This document shows positions 34,546-45,319 of a stretch of 64,000 nucleotides of DNA, in pieces (the first letter of the stretch is position 1; every line of letters starts with the position of its first letter). The position numbers were made by a program, and so were the translations under genes. The DNA lies in the NCBI GenBank assembly GCA_034509495.1, contig CM067512.1, positions 7,207,468 through 7,271,467 on the forward strand, written 5' to 3'. The notes below the pieces were generated by a model. The model saw nothing but the letters and a program-made list of their open reading frames with translations, was not told where the DNA came from and made no database searches. The stretch comes from Acestrorhynchus altus (lineage: Eukaryota; Chordata; Actinopteri; Characiformes; Acestrorhynchidae).

Positions 34546-35211
34546 CAGGAAGTGATGCAATTTAATATTATTATACATTAACTCAAGACATTTAACTCTA
34601 TATTGGCTCCACATCATGACACTGTCTCGTGTAAGTTACATCATTCAGCCTGATTATGATGAGAATGACTATGAAGTATCCTTTTGGCTCATTGAAATGC
34701 AAACTTTTTTATTGCAAACTCAGTCATCCAGTACTCTGGACTCATTTTACAGCCTTTCTGTCCCAGCAGCCACAGAGTGAGAAAAATAGAAAGTTAAAAT
34801 AATGTACGTGCATGCAGTGCTGAGTCAGCTTCTTGCTTTTTCCTGCAGAGTTTTTTATGACGCTGTTTGACAAGTCTGCACTGTAGCACTTATGAGACAG
34901 AACTGAGTCTGAAAAAAGCTCTGTGCCTCATTGTACACTCTCTGTTTATTGTTCATCTCACTATTATGCTGTTCCCAGATTTACAGGATTTTAAAGCACA
35001 ACAGATGATTTTGATGTTTTGATTCACGAGCAAATCTAATTATGTATTGTATATTGTATATTGTATATTAATAAACGGGCCATATTAGTAACTAGAACTG
35101 GCTGACACACACACACTACCCGTCAACACTCAATATGGGTTCTGAAACTGTAGGAGAACATTAGTGTACATATATACATATATTATGCAGCAGAATGCTG
35201 GCTTACAATCA

Positions 35212-35530
35212 ACATTATGATCACCTCCTTGTTTGTACACTCACTGTTAATGTGTAATCAGCTTCATTTTGTAGTTCTATGATTAGAATACTGTTGATTT
35301 GGTCCTTTGCATACCTTGTCAGCCTTCTTTCACCCTGTTCTTCAATGGTCAGGACCCCACAGAGCAGGTATTATGTGAGTGGTGGGTCATTCTCAGCACT
35401 GCAGTGACACTGACGTGGTGACGTCGTGGTGTGTTTGCATGTGTTGCACTGGTGTGAGTGAATCATACACAGCAGGCCACACACCACTACCATCTCAACC
35501 TTCACAGATTCAATGTGAAATATAGTCACA
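35212..35530. mobile_element. Palindromic element, left-half copy A
   Basis: Begins with AACATTATGATCACCTCCTT then GTTTGTACACTCACTGT. It continues through CTTCAATGGTCAGGACCCCA, TCATTCTCAGCACTGCAGTG and ACACTGACGTGGTG. These match the left half of the copies at 38150-38790 and 48645-49371. The right half is missing. Confidence 0.78.
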
Positions 35531-35795
35531 ACACTGTGAATATATACCTGTTATTTTCCTTATAGCCTCTGACCAGTAGTCATTGATTAGTTTTATTTTC
35601 AGGTCTATAGAAAGCTGCTCAAAGGAGCCCATATTTGATTTATGTTGTCACAAGGTTTGAAGAGTCAGAATTTATTAAGCTTAGAAGTTTGATTTGGCTG
35701 TCAGGTCCTAATTACAGTTGGTAACAAGATAATTTGCAAAGAGCCTTTGCAAAGCTTAGGGTGGGCATTCTTATGTTTTACATTTTTTAATATAA

Positions 35796-35796
<1 letters not shown>

Positions 35797-35830
<34 letters not shown>
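35797..35830. repeat. (GTT)n microsatellite
   Basis: About 11 perfect GTT units. Confidence 0.96.
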
Positions 35831-35831
<1 letters not shown>

Positions 35832-36133
35832 CATTGTGAATTATAGAGTTATCTAAATTAAGAGTAGCTGCAAATATAAAGCATAAAAGAGTGTGTGCAC
35901 ATTCATTTTTGGGAATACTGTAAAATGGGGAAATGCTGTAATAAAGGAAAATCAGTTTATTTCTAATGAATTATCATTCAAATGTATTATCACTTGCACA
36001 ATTCTAGAAACAATGTTAAATGTATATATTATAAAGAGATGTTTTATGGTTCTTGAAAAAATCTTGTAATATTACCAGCTGCCCACGAAGCAGCAGTAGA
36101 GTTAACACAGTATTCCAATAATAGCTAAGAGAA

Positions 36134-36450
36134 CTATGTATGTCTCAGTGTTTGTGTGGTGTATGTGTGTGAGGCGGATGTCTTTGAGGAATAGATGATC
36201 ACAAAAAGAGGTAGTGGATTCAGACACGATGCCAGGAAGCCTGCACACAAACAAGAGCAAAAACAGCCCAGTGCATGTCCGTTCATAGGTTGTGTGCTTC
36301 CATCTAAATCCAACTGTGCTCCATTCACATGTGATTGCTTACAGAAACAGAATGTTTTTTTATTGAGTAAGTAAATGTGATTTAAAGGGAATTTGTATTG
36401 AGCACATTGAGACAAACAAGTTTTCAAATTGAACACAGATTTTAAATTGA
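36134..36450. other. No supported gene
   Basis: The 100-residue minus-strand frame has no recognisable domain. No repeat recognised. Confidence 0.4.
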
Positions 36451-36654
36451 ACTATACAGCAGTGGAGAGCAGGACACAGAGAATGTTGAACAGAGAATGT
36501 TATGAAGTAAACAATGTAATGATATGATCTGATCCTACATCCTACATTGGTGAAATGGAGGACATGGTGAATTGCAAGCAGCTCATGGAACGAGTAAATG
36601 TGTATATAATGTGGAATATGCAGGTCAAAGTGTGCTGTTGTATTGATTATTTTA

Positions 36655-36800
36655 ACTCTTAGAACCCGAGATTGGCACTTTGCCGGCAGTTACATGCCAT
36701 TTTCTAGGCTTCATAACTCAGGATCAGAGTAACCTACAGACACGAATTACAAGACTTACATTATTGATTATTTTCATCAAGATATCCAGATTTATTTTCA
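36655..36800 (-). repeat. Dispersed family F, copy 2 (inverted)
   Basis: On the minus strand it reads TGTCTGTAGGTTACTCTGAT then CCTGAGTTATGAAGCCTAGA and AAATGGCATGTAACTGCC, matching 19960-20030 and 60585-60650. Confidence 0.72.
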
Positions 36801-36937
36801 CAAATTAATTTAAAATGTAAAATTAATGTTATGTATATCAATTTAAATAAAAAAAAAATCTGAAATATGCTGTTCTAATACATATGTATGTATATCTCAT
36901 TTGGTTCTCATAGCCCCTCAGTTTGTTACAGTTAACG

Positions 36938-36972
36938 CTACTTATGTACACTCACTGAGTGGTTTATTAGGA
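36938..36972 (+). repeat. Tc1-like terminal sequence remnant (subfamily 1)
   Basis: TACACTCACTGAGTGGTTTA then TTAGG resembles the outer terminal repeat of the subfamily-1 Tc1 elements. No coding part follows clearly. Confidence 0.4.
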
Positions 36973-37645
36973 AAATATATTGTTATCTATATCTAAATCT
37001 ATATATGTTATATATTAGTACAGTTTATTAGTAGTTAAATGCTCTAAAATCATGAGCTGCAGCCCACTCAGAACTTCTGAATAATCACAGATCGATGGGC
37101 AGGAAAATTGTTAACTGTGCAGGCAAGATCTGATCATTAATCTAGAGATATTTTTTTTTTAAATGACTGCAGACATTTTTAACCTAATGTGATAGATTTT
37201 AGTGGAACAGCTAATTCCAAGAACCAAGTTGAAGAATAACTCCAGCTACGTTGCTGCAGTTGTGTTTGTGGAAATGCTCAAAACAGAAAAGTAGTGAATG
37301 CTGAACACACACGAGATTAAACTACCTCAGAGCTTTCACATGCACACAGAGTTTTGAACAGGCACCCAGAGATTAAATGAGCAAGCCTGCAGCCAGCACT
37401 ACCAGCAAATTTACATTGATGAGCACAGGTGCTGTGTACTGGAGAAGCAGGTTAGATTAACTGGTGGCATGTAGGTAGGTGACATATTGCTAACATTGAT
37501 TGATTTGTTGTCTATTGTCAGTTGGGCCAAATTAAACCCAAACAACGTAAATCCAAAGATGGATGGAAAAGTTTTAAAAATCAATCCACAAATAGACGAA
37601 CTTAATTTTGTCTCTGTCAGTTCACAGTAAATGTATCACAAAACA

Positions 37646-37700
<55 letters not shown>
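37646..37700. repeat. (ATT)n microsatellite
   Basis: About 18 perfect ATT units, directly abutting a Tc1 relic. Confidence 0.97.
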
Positions 37701-37945
37701 GCACCAATCATTCTGAGACTGTTGTGCTAAAAGGTTAAAACCCGTGGAGCTGAGCAGTTCTAGACATACTCAAATCAGTCTATCAAAAATACCGAGATCA
37801 TACTTTTTCCTCATTCTCATGGCTGATGTGAACATTACCTGAAGCTGTTGGCACATACCTGCATGATTTATGCACTGCACCGCTGCCACGTGATTGGCAG
37901 ATTAGATAATTGCATGAATGAGTAGGTGTGCAGGTCGCACTACTA
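37700..37945 (-). pseudogene. Tc1-like relic, N-terminal region and leader (subfamily 1)
   Basis: Carries GAGACTGTTGTGCTAAAAGG, CGAGATCATACTTTTTCCTC, TGATGTGAACATTACCTGAA and CACGTGATTGGCAGATTAGA in the same order as the copies at 330-690 and 34270-34545. The coding strand is minus and the frame is broken. Confidence 0.75.
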
Positions 37946-37989
37946 AATCGAGGCCAGTGTACGCAATTTACACTCATGTCACATTTTAG

Positions 37990-38035
37990 CTTATTTATTT
38001 ATTTGTTTGTTTGTTTGTTTGTTTGTTTGTTTATT
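37990..38035. repeat. (TTTA)/(TTTG)n microsatellite
   Basis: Three TTTA units followed by about eight TTTG units. Confidence 0.95.
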
Positions 38036-38149
38036 TTTCATTTGCATTTGGAAAGAGGAGCATATTCAGAGACCCCCTTGTTCATTTGAAAAACTATGTT
38101 CAGCCATAGTATGATTGTTTGATGTAAATCATTAATACTACCTCATAAT

Positions 38150-38790
38150 CTCTACACTCACTGTCCATTGTGTCAGCTGTATATACCATACAATAGCCCT
38201 TTGTAGTGCTATGATTACGTACTGTAGTCCATTTGTTTCTCTGCAAACTTTATTAACCTACGTTTACCCTGATCTTCAATGGTCAGGACCCCACAGGACC
38301 ACCACTGAGCAAGTATTGTTTGGAAAGTGAAGCATTCTCAGTAGTGCAGTGACACTGACAAGGTGGTGGTGTGTTAGTGTCACACACAGCAGTGGATCAC
38401 ACACATCAGTGCTGCTGGAGTGTTTAAAACCCTGTGTACACTTGTTGTCCACTCTATTAGACACTCCAACCGAGTTCATCCACCTTGTAGATGTAAAGTC
38501 AGAGACAGAAGCTCATATGCACAGTTAGTTCTTCATCAGAACTCACAGGATGCTGCACACGTGATGCTGCTAGCTGGAACTATTCTCAGTCCTGCTATGT
38601 CTGATTCACTAATACCAGCACAACATAGCACCACCATGTCAGTGTCACTGTATTGCTGAAAATGACACACCACCTATGGTGGTTCTGTGAGGTCCTGAGG
38701 CTAACAAAAATGCAGAGAAACAAAAGGACTACAGTTTATAATAAAACAAGTACAAAATGCTCCTATAGTCAGTGAGTGGGTCATGACACA
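38150..38790. mobile_element. Palindromic element, copy B
   Basis: The left half (CTTCAATGGTCAGGACCCCA, GTGACACTGACAAGGTGGTG) is mirrored by the right half (CACCACCATGTCAGTGTCAC, GTGGTTCTGTGAGGTCCTGA). The middle holds CCACCTTGTAGATGTAAAGT then CAGAGACAGAAGCTCAT. The two halves are reverse complements apart from scattered changes and a shorter outer end. There is no coding sequence, so it is a fold-back type non-autonomous element. Confidence 0.82.
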
Positions 38791-38929
38791 AGAGAGTGTA
38801 CAAGTGATTCCCCCACTGCCCTGGAAAAAGACTCTTGGAAGCCACTTTTGGGTAATGTACCTCCTGGTGAGAGATTGTGACTGATAGACATGTCTCTACA
38901 ATGCACTCGCAGATATACGGCCCAATTGA

Positions 38930-39268
38930 CAGACTTTGAGATTGGATTGAAAGATGATCATTTTGACAACTTGCCTACCGTCTAGGCCTTTCTGATCAAG
39001 CTACTTTGGGAGCAATGGTTACATGAAAGCATATCATTTTATCCACAAATCCAAGTTCTCTTTGGGAGCCAATGATGTTTGTGTTTGAGTATGGAGGCCA
39101 TGTGGTGAGTGTTTCCATCCTGCCTTTGCTGTTCCAGCTGCTGGAGTGATGATCTGTGAAGTTATCATATACAACAGTCACCCCTAGTAGTGATACTGGG
39201 GACACATGTGTTTCCATGACAGGACTTTCAAGTGGCATTTTTCAGCAGGATAATTCCCAAACACATAT
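38930..39268 (+). pseudogene. Tc1-like transposase relic (subfamily 3)
   Basis: LTDFEIGLKDDHF near 38932 resembles the start of the N-terminal DNA-binding domain. Later, 39169-39210 reads QQSPLVVILGTHV, matching the SRSPLVVI.GTLTAQ block, and 39237-39265 reads IFQQDNSQTHI, the second catalytic aspartate block. The catalytic aspartate itself is kept, but multiple stops and deletions separate the blocks. Confidence 0.8.
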
Positions 39269-39274
39269 TGTAAG

Positions 39275-39457
39275 GCAGGAGTGTCAAACAGTGTCAGAAA
39301 CAGGCCAGTGTGGCTGGAGGTTTTCTTACTAAACAACGAGCAGCAGCACCTGATTCCACTTAATCAATCGACCAAACCACTGATCACATGGACTTCTCTT
39401 TGGCTGAAATGTAAATCTGTATCAACAAAGGTTTCTGACCTGGTTTGACGCCCCTGC
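39275..39457. mobile_element. 183-bp element with ~15-bp terminal inverted repeats
   Basis: GCAGGAGTGTCAAAC at 39275-39289 and the reverse complement of 39443-39457 (GCAGGGGCGTCAAAC) match at 13 of 15 positions. The interior is non-coding. It is squeezed between a Tc1 relic and the element that follows. Confidence 0.72.
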
Positions 39458-39730
39458 ATCACAATATTATGTTTTGCAATACTGTATCAGTTCCCTAAAA
39501 TGCAGTATTGATTTTCCATTAATAGTTTACATATAAAGACTCGTAGCAGATGGGGGTTCAATTAGTTGTGTTTAACACCCAACTCTCTTAAAATGACACT
39601 GCTTGCTCAAAAAGTAAACCTTTTGTTCACTAAAATTTGATTTCTGTAATATTATCACGATATATTGAATCATAATCTGTATATTGTGATACATATCATA
39701 TCACTAGGTTCTTGCCAATATACAGCCCTA
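39458..39730 (+). mobile_element. Probable hAT-like non-autonomous remnant
   Basis: ATCACAATATTATGTTTTGC at one end and TATTGTGATACATATCATAT with TCTTGCCAATATACAGCCCT at the other resemble 'tattgcgatacgtatc' type fish repeats. Identification is from memory. Confidence 0.45.
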
Positions 39731-39839
39731 ATCCAAATGGCCCTGCTGAGCTCATTCAAAAGATGGCTCATGTTTTTCTTTTACACACCTGATTCAATGG
39801 AACTGAGCAGGAACAGCCCACAAGCACCCCTCCTCTCTA

Positions 39840-39844
<5 letters not shown>

Positions 39845-39888
<44 letters not shown>
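39845..39888. repeat. (CT)n microsatellite
   Basis: About 21 CT units. Confidence 0.96.
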
Positions 39889-39889
<1 letters not shown>

Positions 39890-39890
<1 letters not shown>

Positions 39891-40465
39891 GGGCCTCCAC
39901 ACTCACAGAGAATGAGGAATACCTGCCCTGTGGCAAAGTGCACCCCACATTACCATTCCTAGACATACAGCACTCCTTATGTAACAGCATATTCCCTCCC
40001 GCATTATTAATTTAAACGTCCCCATCTTCATTATATCCAAAAAAGAGCTCAGCTTTCTGCAACAATGCTGTCACAGCGTAGAGAGCTAGCAGATAAAGAT
40101 GTAAGGCCCGTTCTATAGAGGTTAGGAAAAAGTTACTCAGTTCCAAGTTAATTAGGTGCCAGAGCACCAAGTCTATAGACCTTTGGCCCTCCCCTGGTTT
40201 TGATTAATGAGCTGTAAAATGTAAACTTTTCCCCGAGTTTGAAATAAATAAGAGAGGCCATCGCATATGTATGCATAGCAGTGTCTCAGGAACTAACAAA
40301 TGGTAGACTCTGACTCCAGAGGGAGGCAAGAGCATAGACTGTGGTCCTGTCGACTTCACAGTTGTCCATGTATAATAGCGCTGAAGCATTCCCAAATGAG
40401 TGTGCATATGGTTGAGCTTCAGCATCAGCTGTATCACACAAGATGAGCAAGTATGTTTTTTTTGT
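39890..40465. other. No gene; possible conserved block at 40090-40260
   Basis: Repeat-free, with GTTACTCAGTTCCAAGTTAA then TTAGGTGCCAG and TTGATTAATGAGCTGTAAAA. The pattern fits conserved non-coding DNA, but nothing proves it. Confidence 0.3.
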
Positions 40466-40490
40466 CGTTGTTGTTGTTGTTGTTGTTGTT
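40466..40490. repeat. (GTT)n microsatellite
   Basis: Eight GTT units. Confidence 0.94.
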
Positions 40491-40494
40491 CTTT

Positions 40495-42175
40495 CTCCCC
40501 TGTTAAATCCTAGGTTGACACAGACTGCACCATGAAGGAAATGTCAGACTGAATCTGTGCAACCTCAAAGCAGAGCCATTAATTCAGCCTACCTTTGCTA
40601 AATATTTCCCTGCTGGAGGAGAGATCTGCTGACATGAGCCAAACATCTGAATGGCTAAATGGATATTTAAACATTGGCTTTACTTAACCTGACAAATGCA
40701 CTCCAAATTCAGCTTCAGACATTAGTAACATATAAAAGATCCAATTTATTTAATTCTATTAACCAGTCACATTAAATAATAGATTTAAATAATATATTTG
40801 CATGGTACATTTACCACGACCACATAATGGCCAAAACAGTGCATATGCTGTAAAAAGACAGGCAAACTTAAAATGGACCTGTTTAGTCTTCTGATCCTCC
40901 CCCTCAATTTGTTTACTGCTTATTCTCCTCTGTACTCCCCCATCACCCATCGCCTTCTTGTTCTCACACTCCTGCCATGGAGGCCTGCGGTGTTGACGGG
41001 ATTCAAGCGTATGATCTCTTGTCTGTTGACAAGCAAGCACTTGGACAGTCACACCACTTTAGAGTTGTGCATCTATGTACTTTGTTACAAGTACTAAAAA
41101 TTATTCATTTTCATTCATTTCTAAGCCGTTAGAAGTAAATGTCTGTTTGTGCATTCAAGATAATATAGGTATATTTTTTATGTATTTTTGTACTCAATAA
41201 TTGTTTATATGACTTTGGTACATGAATAAAGTTTTAACCAGAATTCCTAGTGTATCCCTCTAAGTAACATTAGCATTACATACTGCAGGATTCAGCACGA
41301 CCTTAGCTGAGATATGTCACTCAGGGCATAATCATTTACTCACTGCTTACCTGCTCAGATAGAGGCAACACCTACACATAGCTCTGTTTATCCCTACAGC
41401 CTTCACATCAAAAATATAAATAGGCTATTATGTGGCAATCCGAATAAAAACAGCATTAGACTCTCTTCTTTGACTGTCCTACTTAGAGAGAAGTGGAAAA
41501 CAAATGAGCGCGTGTGGCCAAAAAAACAAACAAACAAACAAACAAACAAAAAACACACTTGTGGAGGTTTGCCGGGGTTCCAGGGCTGTATCGTTTGATC
41601 CACAGGTAAAACAGCAGTGGAGACGAAATGAGTTCAGCTGTGCCACTCTCACACCAAACAGATGTGAGGCATCTTTGGAGACTAGAACAAGAAGAAACTG
41701 TGGAGCATGGCAGGCTGGCAAAACAGCAACGGGAAGGCGAAGAGCAGTGAATAAATTACCCTGTCGATATGCCCTTAGTCACTGACTATAAGAGACATTT
41801 GCATGTTTCTGTGAATCCAGCCAGAAAGCAAAAAATAAAGAATAAATTAAGAAAGAACACAAGACCTCTTCTGCATGGCTTATTTGTGTCCATAAATAAT
41901 TTGCATAAAAATCATGTTTTCTTGAAGAAAACATCTACGTGCTGCAGCGTCATCCCTGCTGAATTAACATGTGCAAAGACAAGCTACATTACGCTCAACT
42001 CTGTTAGACAAAATTGAATTATCGCTTCACTTAACCCTGATGATGCAGCGTCCTTGTTTGACGGTTTGATAGACAGCTGCTTAGAACTATGCTTTCAGAC
42101 CCACAGTAAAAGCCTTTCTGTGTTAGCACACATTTGTGTTAGCATGTTTTATTTTTTGATCCATGACATCAAATA
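40495..42175. other. No supported gene; (AAAC)n at 41521-41552
   Basis: Frames of 74-97 residues at 40759-41097 and 41403-42017 lie on both strands and carry no domain. The AAAC run has about six units. Otherwise non-repetitive. Confidence 0.45.
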
Positions 42176-42179
42176 TAAT

Positions 42180-42298
42180 TCATCAATTTCAGCTTCAGCT
42201 AATGTTCACGTCTACTATCAGTATAAGGGAAATGTGTGATCTCAGTGATTTTGAGCATGGCATGATTGATGATCTGGGATTTTCAGGGTCTCTAGAGT
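42180..42298 (+). pseudogene. Tc1-like N-terminal fragment, split by a LINE (subfamily 1)
   Basis: 42186-42298 holds the leader CTTCAGCTAATGTTCACGTC and then the frame EMCDLSDFEHGMIDDLGFSG. This is the first helix of the HTH with an in-frame deletion after GMI. The next expected words, TACTCAGAATGGTG, reappear at 43718-43731 beyond the L2 insertion, so the two pieces belong to one original copy. Confidence 0.75.
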
Positions 42299-43716
42299 CT
42301 CAGGCAACTTCTGTCAACCTTTTCTGTCCTTTATCCAAGGCCTACAAGAAAGTCCTGACCTACCCCTTGGCTGACGGATGTTGTGTGGATCAAGTGAAGA
42401 GAGTTGAGACTGGCTGAAAGAAAGTGGAGAAAACTCCAACAGGACTCAGACCTCTGTGGATCTTTTTGCTCAATATCCAGCTTAAGTAACTGATGCAAAA
42501 TCATTTGTTTACAAGGAGACACTGGAAACATCATCATCTAGTCCATGCAAGTTCTTTTCATCCCTCCTAAACCCCCATTCTCCTGCTCCACCCACTACCC
42601 TTACCCTAGAAGATTTTCTTTGATGAGAAGGTTGACAAGATCCACCAATCCTTTCTACACCCTTCTCCTCCTCCTCTCCACTTTCCACAGACGACATCCT
42701 TCATCTTCTCACATTTAGAAATCCAACATTGTCATCAGGTCATGTTCCATCTACTTTCAAGACTGCCAGAGTGGTCCTGATTTTGAAGAAACCAACTGTC
42801 ATGGCATGGACATCAGTAACTACACCGCAGTACATCTTCTTTCTTTTCTCCCAAAAGTCCATGAATGTTCTGTCTATAATCAGTTATCTTTGTTTCTCAC
42901 TCAGAACAATCTACAGGACCAATCAGGCTGCATACCAGTATCCAACAACAGAGACTGCTCTCATTCTCGTTGACCTCTCTGCTGCCTTTGACATGGCAGA
43001 CCACAAGATTCTCCTATCAGTCCTCACTAGACTTAGAATCACTGGTTCTTCATGGCAATGCTGCTCATGGTACCTGGAGGAGCATTCTTACTAGGTGACA
43101 TAGCTGGATGCCACACTGGTGTTCCACAACTTATTCTTGCTTGCTTGTTCTGTCTTTTTGTCATTTTAAGACTAGACTACTGCAACTCTCTTCTAGCTGG
43201 CCTTCCTATGAGGACCACCAGGCCCTTGCAATTGATCCAAAATGCAGCAGCATGGCTCATCTTTAATGTTCCCAAGTTCAGTCATGTAAATCCTTTGCTG
43301 CGTTCCCTTCACCGGCTTCCTGTACATGGCACTGATCAAATCTTGATCTCTACAAAGAGCCCTTTGAGCATCAGGTACAGCTCAGCATGACCCACCATCG
43401 CTTAAGATGCAAGGAAAACAAGCATCCAGACTGTTTCTCTCCTGGAATGAACTTCCCCCTGGGAATCCAAACAGCAGATTCATTGCCTGTCTTCAAATGC
43501 ATACTGAATACCCACCTATTTCAAGAGCCTTTAACACATTAAATTATTATAATTATGCTATTGCGGTATCCAATCTGACATTTGTTTTTGGCACCATCTA
43601 AGCTTGAGGTATCTCTGGACTCTAGCCCCTACTTACTAGTTAAGGATATCTTCTTAAAGTATGTTGCTCTGAATAAAATCGTCTGCCAAATGCCATAAAT
43701 GTAAATCTCAATGTAC
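42299..43716 (+). pseudogene. 5'-truncated L2-type LINE, ORF2 remnant and 3' tail
   Basis: It starts within ORF2: a frame near 42365-42480 reads RLAERKWRKLQQDSDLCG, the region between endonuclease and RT. At 42606-42780 follow FFDEKVDKIHQSF and FKTARVVLILKKPT, the first RT block. At 42960-43010 LVDLSAAFDMADHKILLSVL is the RT block with the LDLSAAFD motif. After HTGVPQ near 43105 the frame jumps to ILRLDYCNSLLAGLPMRTTR and LQLIQNAAAWLIFN, so the YADD catalytic box was lost in an internal deletion. The C-terminal SWNELPPGNPNSRF lies at 43435-43480. The 3' end is AAATGCCATAAATGTAAATC at 43689-43708. Inactive. Confidence 0.9.
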
Positions 43717-44050
43717 TCAGAATGGTGTAATAAAGATAAAATATCATGGGCAGTTCTGTTAATGAAAGTGCTTTATTGATAAGTCAGTGTCAAGGACCAA
43801 ACTGGTTTGAGCAGGCAGAAAGACTACAGTAACTCACATATGCACTCTGTACAATTGCAATGAGAAAAAAATCACCTCTCAGAAAGAATGCACAACAAAC
43901 TTGATGGGGTATATATATACATATATATACGCACACACTGGTACCTCAGGGGATTGCTGGGAAATGCCCACACCTCTATATGTTGAGTGAGGTTAAACAT
44001 TGGCAATGTTCTCATGGCTAAGCAAACAAATTAGGCCATATAGTGTGTGC
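43717..44050. other. Tc1 continuation scrap and unassigned sequence
   Basis: 43718-43731 (TACTCAGAATGGTG) continues the Tc1 copy split by the L2. After it comes AT-rich sequence with two TATATATAC runs near 43910-43930. Confidence 0.5.
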
Positions 44051-44054
44051 CAGA

Positions 44055-44705
44055 TGCATATGGCATTCCATTTCTGAAGCTGTAAGGGCATTTATCACTA
44101 ACAACCAACAGTTTCAAATGTACCAGGAATATGTCAAAACAGGCATTACCACTGACAGTGGACATCTCAGTGGCTGCCCATGGGTGCTCAAGGATTTTTC
44201 CAGGGAGGTCTGTCTAGAATTGTCTGTGAGCACATAAGCAACTTCGTCAGCAATCACAGCCACATTCAATGCATGAGACCCCATATGCATATCCCACAGG
44301 TCAGTGCAGAGTTCTTTATCTTCCATGGGACATGGGAGCAGAACACTCACCACAGTGCCTCTGTTAACACCATGAGACTGGCCACAGTGCCTCACATGGG
44401 CTTGTGATGTCACTACCTGGTCTCTATAGGACCTGCAATATGTGGCATTGTCAACAAGGCACGGTTCAGGCTGATGGTGGTGTATTCTCATGACATGGGT
44501 TGGGTCCACTGGTCTGTCTAATCAAGTAATTGAACAGTGTCCACTACATATTGATGCTTTGTGATCATTTGCAGCCCTTTATGGACAATAAAGGCATATT
44601 CAAGCATGATAATGTACCATGCCATGGAGCCCATGTGGTCTGTTTTGTATTGACATGACATGCTGCCCTCAAACTGGCCAACGTTCAGCCTCACACACAA
44701 GATAA
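44055..44705 (+). pseudogene. Tc1-like transposase relic (subfamily 1 type)
   Basis: 44076-44215 reads SISEAVRAFITNNQQFQMYQ then EYVKTGITTDSGHLSGCPWV, the HTH pair with the GRPR-like linker degraded. 44470-44520 echoes the VWG.FSWHGLGPLV block. 44560-44640 reads DHLQPFMDNKGIFKHDNVPC then HGAHVV, the block holding the second catalytic aspartate (HDN). Frame changes and stops occur throughout. A 131-residue minus-strand frame over 44114-44509 is a shadow of this relic. Confidence 0.75.
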
Positions 44706-44809
44706 CACCTCACACCTTATACAGGTGTAGGCATTCCCAAGCTTTCTCTTGAGGTTTCACCACTTCATTATCAGTTTGCATACTGCTGTCCCATGACTTT
44801 AACATCATA

Positions 44810-45310
44810 TACTGTACTGTGCAAATGTTTTAGGCATCTAATATTATTAGTATTATTATTATCTATTATTATCTAATATTATTAGTATTAACTCCTGTCT
44901 CTGAGATTTTAGTGTAGAAACTCCAGACCCTGTTAGAACAGATACAAATAAACAGAAATATAGTAAAGAGGAAGGACAATTTCTCATTCTGAAGAAAGTA
45001 GTGGAGATCTTGTGAGCTAGTTTGAAGAACAAAGCCTGGCTTTCTCCTGGATGCACCCAGCCAGCGCCTGAATGTGTTTATTTCCATCACCAGCGCACCT
45101 GATTTAACATCACTAAGCACTGAGCACTTATCTATAAATAATACTAGACTCCCATGAGGAGAAGCTTTGGAGATGGTTTAATGAACACAGTGTTGGAAAA
45201 CCATGACTATCTGTAGGAATGTGTGTTTATTCTAATATTAGTGTCTTGGATGCTGCCAAAAATAATCTTTTTCAACTATAAAGACTGGGCAGTAATGTCT
45301 GACATTCAAG
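44810..45310. mobile_element. Dispersed element (CTGTGCAAATGTTTTAGGCA type)
   Basis: It begins with TACTGTGCAAATGTTTTAGG, a common start of a fish non-autonomous repeat, and includes GGAGATGGTTTAATGAACAC at 45171-45190, repeated at 17800-17819. A degenerate ATT/AGT patch lies at 44838-44890. No coding capacity. The right boundary is uncertain. Confidence 0.55.
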
Positions 45311-45319
45311 TTTACACAA

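Noticed and set aside
44114..44509. 131-residue minus-strand frame
   Set aside because: It lies opposite a Tc1 relic whose blocks read on the plus strand, so it is a shadow.
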